Shown: positions 1 through 6,655 of the stretch, piece by piece | Layout: each line of letters starts with the position of its first letter | How positions within the stretch are numbered: the first letter of the stretch is position 1 | DNA from: Planctomycetota bacterium | GTDB lineage: Bacteria; Planctomycetota; B129-G9 | DNA: 9,221 nt | Reading direction: 5' to 3' | NCBI GenBank assembly: GCA_030607235.1 | Contig: JAUWEX010000030.1 | Coordinates: forward strand, 1 to 9,221 | Made by a program: the position numbers and the translations under genes | The notes under the pieces: model-generated | The model's database searches: none | What the model was told of the DNA's origin: nothing | Seen by the model: only the letters and a program-made list of their open reading frames with translations

Positions 1-1
1 G

Positions 2-634
2 CTCGACAAATGCCTGCGGGCGCTGCATCCGATAATGCCCTTCATCACCGAAGAAATCTGGCAGAGGCTGCGCTCGCTGTGCGACAACATCTGCAAGGGC
101 GAGACGATTATGAAGGCGCCGTGGCCGTCCTGGGACGAGACGCTGATATCGGGCGAATTCGAGGAAGGCTTCAACATCCTGATAGAAATCACCCGCGGCA
201 TCCGCAACATCCGCCGCGAACGCGGCCTGCCAGAGCGGCAGGTGATCGACATCAAAATATCGACGCCCGAAGATATCGTCCTCAAAACGGTGAACCAGTA
301 CGAGCGCTATTTCACCAGGATGGCCGGCGTCGGTAATCTCGAAATCGCCAAAGACATGTCGCGGCCCACGGGCTGCGCCGTCGGCGTGGTCGGCAGCACG
401 CAGATCTTCGTGCCGCTGCCCGAGGCCGATATTAAGGCTGAAACGGAGCGCCTCAAGGAGCAGCAACGAAAGGTGCGCGGCTTTCTGGAGGGGATCGAGA
501 AACGCCTCGCCGGCAAAAATTTCGTCGAACGCGCCAAGCCCGAAATCGTCGAACAGACGCGACAGAAACGCGACGAACTAATTAAACAGATCGAAGTGCT
601 CGATCGCAGCATATCCGATCTCGGAGCCGAATAG
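2..634 (+). CDS. valS: Valyl-tRNA synthetase, C-terminal part (5' end outside window)
   Basis: Attaches valine to tRNA-Val in the cytoplasm. Only the last ~210 residues are present; the frame is open to the left edge, so the catalytic core (HIGH, KMSKS) lies outside. The visible start, LHPIMPFITEEIWQRL, is the class Ia anticodon-binding helix typical of ValS. It is followed by a tryptophan/proline segment (PWPSWDE) and by IRNIRRERGLPE, a ValS hallmark. The final ~70 residues (from about position 425) are charged heptad-like sequence with KNFVERAKPEIVE. This is the C-terminal tRNA-arm coiled coil present in ValS and absent from IleRS and LeuRS. The stop is TAG at 632-634. The next gene begins 32 bases downstream. 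No oddity is seen in the part present. Confidence 0.95.
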   Translation, partial: LDKCLRALHPIMPFITEEIWQRLRSLCDNICKGETIMKAPWPSWDETLISGEFEEGFNILIEITRGIRNIRRERGLPERQVIDIKISTPEDIVLKTVNQYERYFTRMAGVGNLEIAKDMSRPTGCAVGVVGSTQIFVPLPEADIKAETERLKEQQRKVRGFLEGIEKRLAGKNFVERAKPEIVEQTRQKRDELIKQIEVLDRSISDLGAE

Positions 635-666
635 GGCGGGGCGGACCCAACGGAAAGGCGGAGACT

Positions 667-1395
667 ATGTTCAAGGCGGTGTTATTCGATTACGGCGGCA
701 CGCTGGTAACCGCTCTCGACGGCGACATGATGGCGCTGGTAACGGAAGGCGCGAAACTGGCGCACAAGTACCTCGAAGAAACCCTCGATGCGGTTCCGCT
801 GTTTCCCGCTTTCGTCCTCTCGGCCACGCAGACGCTCCAGGCGGCCTACATGCAGACGCTGGCCTCGCCGAAGGAGATGGACGGCGAGCGGGCCGTCGGC
901 GACGTGCTCAAGGCCCTGAATATCTCATTGAGCGACGAGCAGTTCAGCCGCTTCGCGCGCGAGTGGCACAAGCCCTTCGTGGTGCGCACCGCGCTCAACG
1001 AAGGCGCGAAGGCGTGCCTCGACGAACTCAAGGGCGCGGGCGTCAAACTCGCGATCATCTCGAACAACATCTGGCCGCAGTATTTTCTCGAAGAGGAACT
1101 GCAACGGCTGGGCATCAAAGATTATTTCGACTACGTAATCACCTCGTCGAAACACGGCCTCAAAAAACCGCATGCGCCTATTTTCGAGGACACCCTCAAG
1201 GCGCTCGGCGTAACCGAAGCCGAGAGCGCCTTCGTCGGCAACTCGCTACGCGAAGACGTTGTCGGCCCGTCGATGGTCGGCATGAAGACGGTCTACCTGG
1301 GCCGCAAAAACGAGACGATGCCCGGCGTGCGGCCCGACGCCACGATCAAATCGCTCGCCGAACTCAACGACGTCCTCAAGAAACTGGGAGACTGA
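667..1395 (+). CDS. HAD-superfamily hydrolase with altered motif I
   Basis: A 242-residue HAD-like phosphatase-fold protein. Motif I is FDYGGTL with the nucleophile Asp8; the usual second Asp (two residues on, the general acid/base) is Gly10. A cap segment spans about residues 15-110. Motif II is LAIISNN with Ser132; the motif III lysine lies in KKPHAPIF (Lys166/167); motif IV is VGNSLREDVVG (residues 190-199), with Asn192 where GD is usual and Asp197 as metal ligand. Known HAD subfamilies with a DxGGT motif exist, so the fold call is firm but substrate and activity are not. The start is ATG 667, preceded by AAAGGCGGAG. It sits 32 bases after valS and 2 bases before the next gene, so it is probably in the same transcript. 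It could be a phosphoglycolate phosphatase-like or haloacid dehalogenase-like enzyme. Confidence 0.88.
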   Translation: MFKAVLFDYGGTLVTALDGDMMALVTEGAKLAHKYLEETLDAVPLFPAFVLSATQTLQAAYMQTLASPKEMDGERAVGDVLKALNISLSDEQFSRFAREWHKPFVVRTALNEGAKACLDELKGAGVKLAIISNNIWPQYFLEEELQRLGIKDYFDYVITSSKHGLKKPHAPIFEDTLKALGVTEAESAFVGNSLREDVVGPSMVGMKTVYLGRKNETMPGVRPDATIKSLAELNDVLKKLGD

Positions 1396-1397
1396 CG

Positions 1398-1658
1398 ATG
1401 GCGGTGGGGCATCTGCGGTTGCGCAAAATAATCCTGCTGATAATTTTGATTTTGTTGGCCGGAGGAGTGGTCGCGGGAAGCGTCTTTGCGAATCTGAGCG
1501 CTTTGCAAATTGTCGGCCTGTCAATCATCGCCGTTGTTCTGTTCTTCAGCTTGTCGCGTCGCATCTATCCCGCCCGCCGCATCCTCACAGGTTCCACCGA
1601 TGACGAATCGGAGCAATCGGAAGAGAAAAACGAAGACGAGGAGAAGCCTGCCGAGTAA
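1398..1658 (+). CDS. Small two-helix membrane protein with acidic tail
   Basis: An 86-residue protein of unknown function. The ATG at 1398 lies 2 bases after the HAD stop, with GGGAG inside the HAD 3' end as ribosome binding site. That gene therefore supports this start over the longer frame running back into it. A basic N-terminus (HLRLRK) precedes membrane helix 1 (about residues 11-30, IILLIILILLAGGVV). Helix 2 spans about residues 37-53 (IVGLSIIAVVLFF). A basic stretch SRRIYPARR follows, then a low-complexity acidic tail (68-86, Asp/Glu-rich). The positive charges suggest both ends lie in the cytoplasm. It is the last gene of the valS cluster and ends 12 bases from the convergent ATPase gene. 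Confidence 0.8.
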   Translation: MAVGHLRLRKIILLIILILLAGGVVAGSVFANLSALQIVGLSIIAVVLFFSLSRRIYPARRILTGSTDDESEQSEEKNEDEEKPAE

Positions 1659-1676
1659 GCGCGGGCTATTTTACTC
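1653..1676. terminator. Weak inverted repeat spanning two convergent stop codons
   Basis: GAGTAA (1653-1658) and TTACTC (1671-1676) are perfect inverted arms around a 12-base loop. Each arm carries the TAA stop of one of the two convergent genes. There is no clean T-tract on either side, so termination here is uncertain; the symmetry may simply reflect the two stop codons. Confidence 0.25.
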
Positions 1677-2465
1677 CTGCGGTATCGGGAATATCAGCGG
1701 CGCGCTGGTTTTTTCGTCGTAATCGACGCTGACCCCGACCTCGAAGACCCGCTCGATGTTTTCCTTCGTCATCACCCCCCGCACCGGCCCGTCCGCCGCC
1801 ACGCGACCGTCCTTGAGCATCACGATTCTCTTGCAGAACTGCGCCGCGAGGCTGAGCGAGTGCGAGACGACCACGATGGTCATGGATTTTTCGCGGTTCA
1901 GCCGCCGCAGCACGCCGTAGATACCCACCTGATGTTTCAGGTCCAGAAACGCCGTCGGCTCGTCGAGCAGCATGATCGGCGTGTCCTGCGCCAGCGCGCG
2001 CGCGATGATTACGCGCTGCCTTTCGCCGCCGCTGATCTCCGAAATCAACCTCTCGCCGAGGTGGGCGACGTCCATTGTCTCCATAGCGCTGCGGGCCGCG
2101 GCCAGGTCTTCCTCGTTGTCGAACGACAGCGCGCCGTGATACGGCGAGCGTCCCATCAGCACGATCTCGGCGACGGTGTAGGCGAACATGACGCCGGTGT
2201 CCTGCGGCACGACCGAGACCGCGCGCGCCAGTTCGCGGTTCGACAGGCGCGATATCTCCTTGCCGAGGATTTCCACCGCGCCGCGATGGGGGCGGACGAC
2301 CTTGGTCAGGGCCTTGATGAGCGTCGTCTTGCCCGAACCGTTAGGCCCGACCACTCCGACGAACCCGCCCTCGTCGATGCTCATCGAAATGTCGTCGAGC
2401 ACCGGCTGCGCGCCGTAGGCGAAGGATATGTCTTTCAGCCTGATTATTTCGGAAACGTTTTGCAT
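1671..2465 (-). CDS. ABC importer ATPase (corrinoid/iron-chelate type)
   Basis: The 264-residue cytoplasmic nucleotide-binding subunit that powers the importer encoded upstream. All ABC motifs are present in order. Walker A is GPNGSGKT (40-47), the Q-loop is VPQD (Gln88) and the signature is ISGGERQR (144-151). Walker B is IMLLDEP (164-170) and the H-switch is His202 in VVSHS. The DVAHLGER-like helix before the signature and the overall length match the BtuD/FhuC/FecE family (COG1120). The start is ATG 2465, 12 bases after the permease stop. No Shine-Dalgarno sequence is visible there, so translation is probably coupled to the permease gene. It is the last gene of the operon. The substrate cannot be told from the ATPase alone. 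Confidence 0.95.
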   Translation of the reverse strand: MQNVSEIIRLKDISFAYGAQPVLDDISMSIDEGGFVGVVGPNGSGKTTLIKALTKVVRPHRGAVEILGKEISRLSNRELARAVSVVPQDTGVMFAYTVAEIVLMGRSPYHGALSFDNEEDLAAARSAMETMDVAHLGERLISEISGGERQRVIIARALAQDTPIMLLDEPTAFLDLKHQVGIYGVLRRLNREKSMTIVVVSHSLSLAAQFCKRIVMLKDGRVAADGPVRGVMTKENIERVFEVGVSVDYDEKTSAPLIFPIPQE

Positions 2466-2477
2466 TGTATGGTCATA

Positions 2478-3449
2478 TCAAAAAGACGCCTGGCGGGCGC
2501 GCGATTTCAGCAGCCACAGCAAAAACGGCCCGCCGCACAGCGCGGTTATCACGCCGACGGGCAGTTCCGTGTAGAACAACGACCTGGCGAGGGTGTCGGC
2601 GACGACCAGGAATATCGCGCCGCCGAAAAACGCCGACGGTATCAGTATGCGGTGGTCCGGGCCGACAATGATGCGCAGGATGTGCGGCACGATAAGGCCG
2701 ACGAAGCCGATGGGGCCTGCCAGCGAGACGGCGACCGCCGTCAGGAGCGCGCAAAGTATCAATAGCGCCAGTTTCGTGCGCTCGACCCCCGCGCCCATTT
2801 GCGCGGCGGTTTCCTCGCCGAGGGCCAGCAGGTTGAGGTTGCGCGCGAACGCCAGAAGGGCCGCGCAGCAGATCGCAACCACGACACAGCCCGCGACGAT
2901 TTGCGGACTGTCGTGGTCGATGGCTTGCTTGAGGCTGCCCATCATCCACCGGTATGCCTCCGATACGTTCTGGTTGTTCATCATCGACATCGCGAACAGG
3001 ATGATCGCGCTGAAGATCGCGTTGAGTACCACGCCGGTCAGGATAAGCGTGTGTGTGGATGTGCCGGAGCGCCCGCGGGCGAAGGCCAGCAACAGCAACA
3101 GTGCCGCGAGCGCGCCCGCAAACGCACTGACCGTCAGGCCGGAGAAGCCGAAAAACGCGAAGTCGATTCCGAGCGCGATCGCCGCCACCGCGCCCGCCGC
3201 GCCGCCGCCGGAGACGCCGAGTATGAAGGGGTCGGCCAGCGGGTTGCGCAACAGGCCCTGGAAGACCGCGCCGCAACAGGCCAGCGCCGCGCCCACCGCC
3301 GCTGCGATTGCTACGCGCGGCAGTCGGATGTCGAGGATATCGTCGGCGATTTCGGTGTTGAGCGAAAAGACGTTGACCGAGCAGATCATCGTACAGACCG
3401 TCATTGTCGCTGCCAGCAGCGCGGCGAAAACGACGAGAGTGATTATCAT
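2478..3449 (-). CDS. FecCD/BtuC-type ABC transporter permease
   Basis: The inner-membrane permease subunit, 323 residues from the conservative ATG at 3449 (family norm about 330). It is strongly hydrophobic with about ten predicted helices. FecCD hallmarks are RLPRV (42-46), FQGLLRNPLADPFILGVSGG (63-82), WMMGSL (168-173), GPIGFVGLIVPHILR (245-259), DTLAR (285-289) and ELPVGVITALCGGPFFLW-like sequence near the C-terminus. A CTG codon at 3473 is a better-placed start. It overlaps the TGA of the binding protein gene, follows GGAGGTGGAG, and would add KHLTKKR, a positively charged cytoplasmic lead-in to helix 1. The ATG at 3449 has no visible ribosome binding site. Longer GTG or TTG starts would run far into the upstream gene. 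It works with the ATPase and binding protein on either side. Confidence 0.93.
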   Translation of the reverse strand: MIITLVVFAALLAATMTVCTMICSVNVFSLNTEIADDILDIRLPRVAIAAAVGAALACCGAVFQGLLRNPLADPFILGVSGGGAAGAVAAIALGIDFAFFGFSGLTVSAFAGALAALLLLLAFARGRSGTSTHTLILTGVVLNAIFSAIILFAMSMMNNQNVSEAYRWMMGSLKQAIDHDSPQIVAGCVVVAICCAALLAFARNLNLLALGEETAAQMGAGVERTKLALLILCALLTAVAVSLAGPIGFVGLIVPHILRIIVGPDHRILIPSAFFGGAIFLVVADTLARSLFYTELPVGVITALCGGPFLLWLLKSRARQASF

Positions 3450-3469
3450 CCGTTTTTTCGTGAGGTGTT

Positions 3470-4312
3470 TCAGTTTGTCTCCACCTCCGGGTGCAGTATC
3501 GCGCCGATTTTTTTCCACGCCGCCATGAAGCGCGGCCCCGGGCGGCAGGCCTCGTCGCCGCTGACGACGTGAACCGGCGCTTTGAACATCTTGAGATGGT
3601 TTTTGACCTCGGCGATTTTTCGCGGATTGATTTCGTCGCCGTTGATGGAGACGAAGATGATATCCGGCGGGTTGGCTAGGATCACATCGAACGAAAGAGC
3701 GTTGATCCATCCGTCTTTTTCGATGATGTTGGCGCCGCCGACGTTTGTGATGAAGTCGTCGATGAAGGTGTTGCGGCCGACCGTGTCGAGGTTGCGATAT
3801 CCCAGGAGAAAGAGCACGCGCGGTCTGCGGCTTACGTTGGCGTAGCGGGCCTTGAGCGCGTTGCGGTCGTCGCGGAAACGCTGCGCGAGTTTACGTCCGC
3901 GTTCTTCCTCGCCGATGGCCCTGCCGATGCCGATGTAGGCCGCGGGTATCTGCTCGATCGTGTCGATGGGGAAGTGTTCGACCCGCAAACCGGCCTTGGC
4001 CATGCGCCCCCACATTTTTTCGTGGGTCTTGCTGTCGGTGTCGATGATGAGGCCGGGATTAAGGCGCAGGATTTCCTCTTCGTTGACGTTGTGGAAATCG
4101 GCGACCTTGATTTTGTGCTTCGCGTCTTCGGGATAATTGCAGAATTTCGTGTTCGCCATGATTCGCTCGCCCGCGCCGAGTTCGTACAGGATTTCGGTTA
4201 CGACCGGCGAGAGCGATACGATGTCGCCCTCGGCCTGCGGGGCCTCGCCGCAGGAGACCAGCGCCGTGATTGCGCCTGTCAGTATGATCAATATGGCAAG
4301 TTTCGTTTGCAC
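3470..4312 (-). CDS. Substrate-binding lipoprotein of corrinoid/iron-chelate ABC importer
   Basis: A 280-residue solute-binding protein (BtuF/FecB family, COG0614) that captures substrate outside the inner membrane and delivers it to the permease. From GTG 4312 it begins with QTKLAILIILTGAITALVSC, a lipoprotein signal peptide with lipobox LVSC. Class hallmarks follow: VSLSPVVTEILYELGAGERI, the NTKFCNYPEDAK segment, then NVNEEEILRLNPGLII. Further on come GRNTFIDDFITNVGGANII and, near the end, CRPGPRFMAA and AAWKKIGAILHP. The CxYP pattern is common in cobalamin-binding members, so corrinoid is my first guess, with haem or ferric chelate next. A TTG at 4378 would also be in frame but would put 22 charged residues before the signal peptide and overlap the likely -35 box. 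It is the first gene of the three-gene operon. Confidence 0.92.
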   Translation of the reverse strand: MQTKLAILIILTGAITALVSCGEAPQAEGDIVSLSPVVTEILYELGAGERIMANTKFCNYPEDAKHKIKVADFHNVNEEEILRLNPGLIIDTDSKTHEKMWGRMAKAGLRVEHFPIDTIEQIPAAYIGIGRAIGEEERGRKLAQRFRDDRNALKARYANVSRRPRVLFLLGYRNLDTVGRNTFIDDFITNVGGANIIEKDGWINALSFDVILANPPDIIFVSINGDEINPRKIAEVKNHLKMFKAPVHVVSGDEACRPGPRFMAAWKKIGAILHPEVETN

Positions 4313-4350
4313 GTCGTTTTTCCGCCGGGTTGTCGGGTTTTCAATTTTGA

Positions 4351-4378
4351 AAGATATACGAACCCGCCGAAAAGTCAA
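4351..4378 (-). promoter_or_regulatory. Putative sigma-70 promoter of importer operon
   Basis: On the minus strand, TTGACT (4378-4373) lies 16 bases before TATCTT (4356-4351). This places transcription start about 30 bases upstream of the GTG at 4312, just after the terminator of the preceding small gene. The leader is too short to hold a cobalamin riboswitch. Confidence 0.4.
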
Positions 4379-4436
4379 GGGGCGGGCGAGGGGCGTGTTG
4401 TTAAAAGGCTTTCAACGGGAGAGGTGTGATTGCACT

Positions 4437-4475
4437 AAAAAGGCCGGAACGTTTTTCGCTCCGGCCCGGCTTTTT
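4437..4475 (-). terminator. Rho-independent terminator after lysine-rich small gene
   Basis: GGCCGGA (4442-4448) pairs with TCCGGCC (4460-4466), and on the minus strand the stem is followed by TTTTT (4441-4437). The plus strand also has TTTTT at 4471-4475, so the structure could work both ways. It separates the 31-codon gene from the importer promoter. Confidence 0.75.
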
Positions 4476-4486
4476 GGCGGCCACTT

Positions 4487-4582
4487 TTATTTTTTAGTCT
4501 TTTTTTTGGCGGTGCTTTTTTTTGTTTTTTTTGCGGTTGATTTTTTTGTTGTACCACAGCATGATTTTTTCTTGCAAGGCAT
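4487..4582 (-). CDS. Tiny lysine/cysteine-rich basic protein (31 aa)
   Basis: A 31-residue reading frame with 14 lysines and 3 cysteines. The N-terminus is MPCKKKSCCG; the rest is a low-complexity tail built from a KKSTAKK-type repeat (KKSTAKKT, then KKSTAKKK). It is supported by an excellent ribosome binding site, AGGAGA at 4596-4591, 8 bases before ATG 4582, and by a strong terminator directly downstream. It has no acidic residues. The composition resembles histone H1-like tails, so binding to nucleic acid or another polyanion is a reasonable inference but is not shown. The cysteine cluster could bind metal or form disulfides. It is divergent from the dehydrogenase gene and upstream of the importer operon. 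Longer in-frame starts to the right lack such a binding site. Confidence 0.6.
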   Translation of the reverse strand: MPCKKKSCCGTTKKSTAKKTKKSTAKKKTKK

Positions 4583-4610
4583 TGTAACGGTCTCCTGTGA
4601 CGTGAAAAAT

Positions 4611-4633
4611 GTTTCTTTGCCACGAAAGGAAAC
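4611..4633. promoter_or_regulatory. Inverted repeat in the divergent intergenic region
   Basis: GTTTCTTT (4611-4618) and AAGGAAAC (4626-4633) form an 8-pair stem with one G-T pair and a 7-base loop. It lies between the start of the 31-codon gene (-) and the promoter of the dehydrogenase gene (+). It could be an operator or a leader hairpin of the small gene; no factor is identified. Confidence 0.3.
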
Positions 4634-4650
4634 TTTTGCGTACTCGCGTG

Positions 4651-4679
4651 TTGCGCGTGTCCGCCGACACGGATATAAT
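4651..4679 (+). promoter_or_regulatory. Sigma-70-like promoter of nucleotide-sugar dehydrogenase gene
   Basis: A perfect TATAAT (4674-4679) lies 17 bases after TTGCGC (4651-4656). The spacer holds a palindrome, CGTGTC (4656-4661) CGCC GACACG (4666-4671), which overlaps the last base of the -35 box and could be an operator. Predicted transcription start is near 4686, giving a ~26-base leader to the TTG start at 4712. Confidence 0.55.
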
Positions 4680-4711
4680 CGGTGCATTCATCCTGGACAC
4701 TGGAGAGAATT

Positions 4712-6043
4712 TTGCGATATTCCGCAACGGCTGAACACCTGCTGAAAAAGATCGACGACAAATCCGCTGTCGTCGGAATTATAGGCATGGGCTACGTCGG
4801 CCTGCCGCTGATGCACGCCTTTTGCAAGGCGGGCTTCCGCGTGCTGGGCTTCGATGTAGACGAGAGCAAGGTCCGCGTCCTCAATGAGGGCGGCAGTTAC
4901 ATTAAGACGATTGACGCCGCGATGATAAGCGCGCACCGCGCCGCCGGGCTGTTCGAGGCGACCGCCGATTACGCGCGCATCGCCGGGGCCGACGCGGTGT
5001 TGATATGTGTGCCCACGCCGCTGGACAAGTTTCGCAATCCCGATCTTTCCTACGTTGAGAATACCGGCAGGCGGATCGGCGCAAACATGCGGGCGGGACA
5101 GTTGGTGGTGTTGGAGAGCACGACCTATCCCGGCACTACCGAGGAAGTGCTCATGCCGCTGTTGGAGAAGAGCGGGTTAAAGTGCGGCGAGGACTTTTTC
5201 CTGGCCTATTCGCCCGAGCGCGAAGACCCCGGCAACCCGAAGTATACCGCCGCGAACACGCCAAAAGTCGTCGGAGCGACCGATCCGGTGGGGGGCGAGA
5301 TTGCCGCGCGACTTTACTCCGGCATCGTCCGGGTCGTTGTCGTATCGAGTCCGGCCGTGGCGGAAGCCTGCAAGATTCTCGAAAACATCTACCGCTCGGT
5401 CAACATCGCGCTGGTCAACGAACTCAAGATGCTGTTCGAGAAAATGGGCATCGATGTCTGGGAGGTGATAGACGCGGCCGCGACCAAGCCGTTCGGTTTC
5501 CAGGCGTTTTATCCCGGCCCCGGCCTCGGCGGGCACTGCATTCCGATAGACCCGTTTTACCTGGCGTGGAAGGCGCGGCAATACGACTTCACCACGCGCT
5601 TCATCGAACTCGCCGGTGAGATCAACACCGCAATGCCGGAGTACGTGGTCAACAAGGTCGCGCAGGCCATCAGCGACCGCGGCAAGGCCCTGCGCGGCGC
5701 GAAAATTCTTCTGGTCGGCATGGCCTACAAAAAGGACGTTGACGACATGCGCGAGTCGCCGGGGATACGGTTGCTGGATATGCTGGTCAAGCGCGGTGCG
5801 GATGTTGCGTATCACGATCCCTACATTCCGGCGCTGCCAAAGATGCGCGATTATGCTTACCAGATGGATTCCGTGCCGCTTTCGGATGAAGTTCTGGCCC
5901 GGCAGGATTGCGTACTGATCGTAACCGACCACACCGATATCGATTACGAACGCCTCGTCGAGCGCAGCCGAGTTGTGGTCGATACCCGCAACGCCACGAA
6001 GGCGATTCCAAAGGCACTGCGCGACAGGGTAATAAGAGCCTAA
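4712..6043 (+). CDS. wbpA: UDP-N-acetylglucosamine 6-dehydrogenase-type nucleotide-sugar dehydrogenase
   Basis: A 443-residue cytoplasmic enzyme that oxidises the C6 hydroxyl of a UDP-sugar to a carboxylate using two NAD+, making uronic acid precursors for surface polysaccharide. The N-terminal Rossmann domain has IGMGYVG (24-30). ESTTYPGTT and SPEREDPGN (167-175) follow. The catalytic cysteine is Cys276 in GPGLGGHCIPIDPFYLAWKA, and the C-terminal domain has GMAYKKDVDDMRESP. The SPERxDPGN and IPIDPFYLAWKA signatures favour the WbpA/UDP-GlcNAc group over UDP-glucose 6-dehydrogenase; the symbol is a family assignment. The start chosen is TTG 4712, with GGAG at 4702-4705, downstream of the predicted transcription start. 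A GTG at 4682 is in frame but lies before that start and has no binding site. It stands alone, with no glycosyltransferase in view. Confidence 0.93.
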   Translation: MRYSATAEHLLKKIDDKSAVVGIIGMGYVGLPLMHAFCKAGFRVLGFDVDESKVRVLNEGGSYIKTIDAAMISAHRAAGLFEATADYARIAGADAVLICVPTPLDKFRNPDLSYVENTGRRIGANMRAGQLVVLESTTYPGTTEEVLMPLLEKSGLKCGEDFFLAYSPEREDPGNPKYTAANTPKVVGATDPVGGEIAARLYSGIVRVVVVSSPAVAEACKILENIYRSVNIALVNELKMLFEKMGIDVWEVIDAAATKPFGFQAFYPGPGLGGHCIPIDPFYLAWKARQYDFTTRFIELAGEINTAMPEYVVNKVAQAISDRGKALRGAKILLVGMAYKKDVDDMRESPGIRLLDMLVKRGADVAYHDPYIPALPKMRDYAYQMDSVPLSDEVLARQDCVLIVTDHTDIDYERLVERSRVVVDTRNATKAIPKALRDRVIRA

Positions 6044-6050
6044 TCGGGCC

Positions 6051-6174
6051 CCAGGCAACGCCTGGAGGCAAGCGAGGAGAAAGCACATTCTCCGATACCC
6101 GCTCGCTGCTGTGCCTTCGGCACAGAGCGCTTCGCTTGCACTCACTAACAAATCTTGTAATCTTGCTATGCGGG
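6051..6174 (-). repeat. Structured repeat copy E (inverted copy)
   Basis: The inverted member of the dispersed family, starting 7 bases after the dehydrogenase stop. Read on the minus strand it has the conserved box ending in TTTGTTAG (6152-6145), then hairpin 1, CTGTGCC GAA GGCACAG (6125-6109). A shared GCGGGTATCGGAGAATGTG block follows, then hairpin 2, CCAGGC GTT GCCTGG (6065-6051). It lacks hairpin 3. Neither hairpin is followed by a T-tract on the plus strand, so the dehydrogenase gene has no obvious terminator of its own. Confidence 0.8.
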
Positions 6175-6181
6175 TCGCGCC

Positions 6182-6293
6182 CTGAAAGGGACACTTCCTC
6201 CTTCGCGGAGAGAAGAGCTTTCATGCAGGGATAACTGTCCTTGTGATTGGGGTATTTAGAGTAGGATAACGCGAAGGGATGTGTCCCTTTCAG
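6182..6293. repeat. 112-nt long imperfect inverted repeat
   Basis: CTGAAAGGGACAC (6182-6194) is the perfect reverse complement of GTGTCCCTTTCAG (6281-6293). After a small internal loop (6195-6199 and 6278-6280), CCTTCGCG (6200-6207) pairs with CGCGAAGG (6270-6277). That makes 21 pairs closing a ~62-base loop. No protein frame is supported. It could be a miniature transposable element with terminal inverted repeats or a structured RNA. It is unrelated in sequence to the A-E repeats beside it. Confidence 0.7.
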
Positions 6294-6339
6294 TAAAAAC
6301 AGGCCCCAAAGCCGTCTGATAATGTGGCCCACCCGAGAT

Positions 6340-6359
6340 CACAGCCGGGGGCGGCTGTG
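6340..6359. repeat. GC-rich hairpin with GGGG loop
   Basis: CACAGCCG (6340-6347) and CGGCTGTG (6352-6359) pair perfectly around the loop GGGG. It lies between the long inverted repeat and repeat copy A. There is no immediate T-tract. Confidence 0.5.
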
Positions 6360-6379
6360 CTACATAATCTTTTCCCTTT

Positions 6380-6655
6380 CAGCCCACAACAATCGTTAGT
6401 GGGTGGAAGCAAGCGCCCTTTTCGCCGAAGGGCGAAAAGCAGCGAAGCGCCTATTGAAATGAGTGGTATCTTCCCTATTGCCTCCAGGCGCTGCCTGGCC
6501 GCCTGTAACAAACCCCTGTTTGGTCAGAACAGGGGAAGTTTGAAAGGAGATAAGTGGTGTTTGTGTTTGGTTGTTTTGTTTTCGAGAATTTTTCTCTTCT
6601 CACTTATATAGACACACGAGATCGGAAAACGTCTCGAACTTTTTCCGATTTTTTT
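6380..6655 (+). repeat. Structured repeat copy A with long 3' extension
   Basis: This copy has a partial conserved box ending CGTTAG (6394-6399). Hairpin 1 is CTTTTCGCC GAAG GGCGAAAAG (6418-6439) and hairpin 2 is CCAGGC GCT GCCTGG (6484-6498). Hairpin 3 is CCCCTGTT TGGTCAG AACAGGGG (6513-6535). A purine box GAAAGGAGATAAGTG ends at 6556. Positions 6400-6556 are nearly identical to copy D, with about ten substitutions and two single-base indels. Beyond 6556 similarity to D is weaker but the hairpin order continues: GAGAA TTT TTCTC (6584-6596), then a terminator-like stem. A GTG after the purine box opens a ~45-codon frame that I do not consider proven. Confidence 0.8.
6621..6655 (+). terminator. 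Terminator-like stem at end of repeat copy A
   Basis: ATCGGAAAA (6621-6629) pairs perfectly with TTTTCCGAT (6641-6649) around an 11-base loop and is followed by TTTTTT (6650-6655). The equivalent place in copy D (7441-7467) keeps CGG...CCG and the GTCTCG loop with a weaker stem. If copy A is transcribed rightwards this would end the RNA. Confidence 0.45.

Noticed and set aside
2473..3276. Arginine-rich frames antisense or offset to the permease and ATPase
   Set aside because: Shadow frames of GC-rich coding sequence; the overlapping FecCD and ABC motifs are unambiguous.
4313..4436. Cobalamin riboswitch upstream of the importer operon
   Set aside because: The predicted leader is only ~30 bases and no B12-box-like sequence was seen.
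4682..4711. Earlier GTG start of the dehydrogenase
   Set aside because: It lies just after the -10 box, before the expected transcript start, and has no ribosome site.
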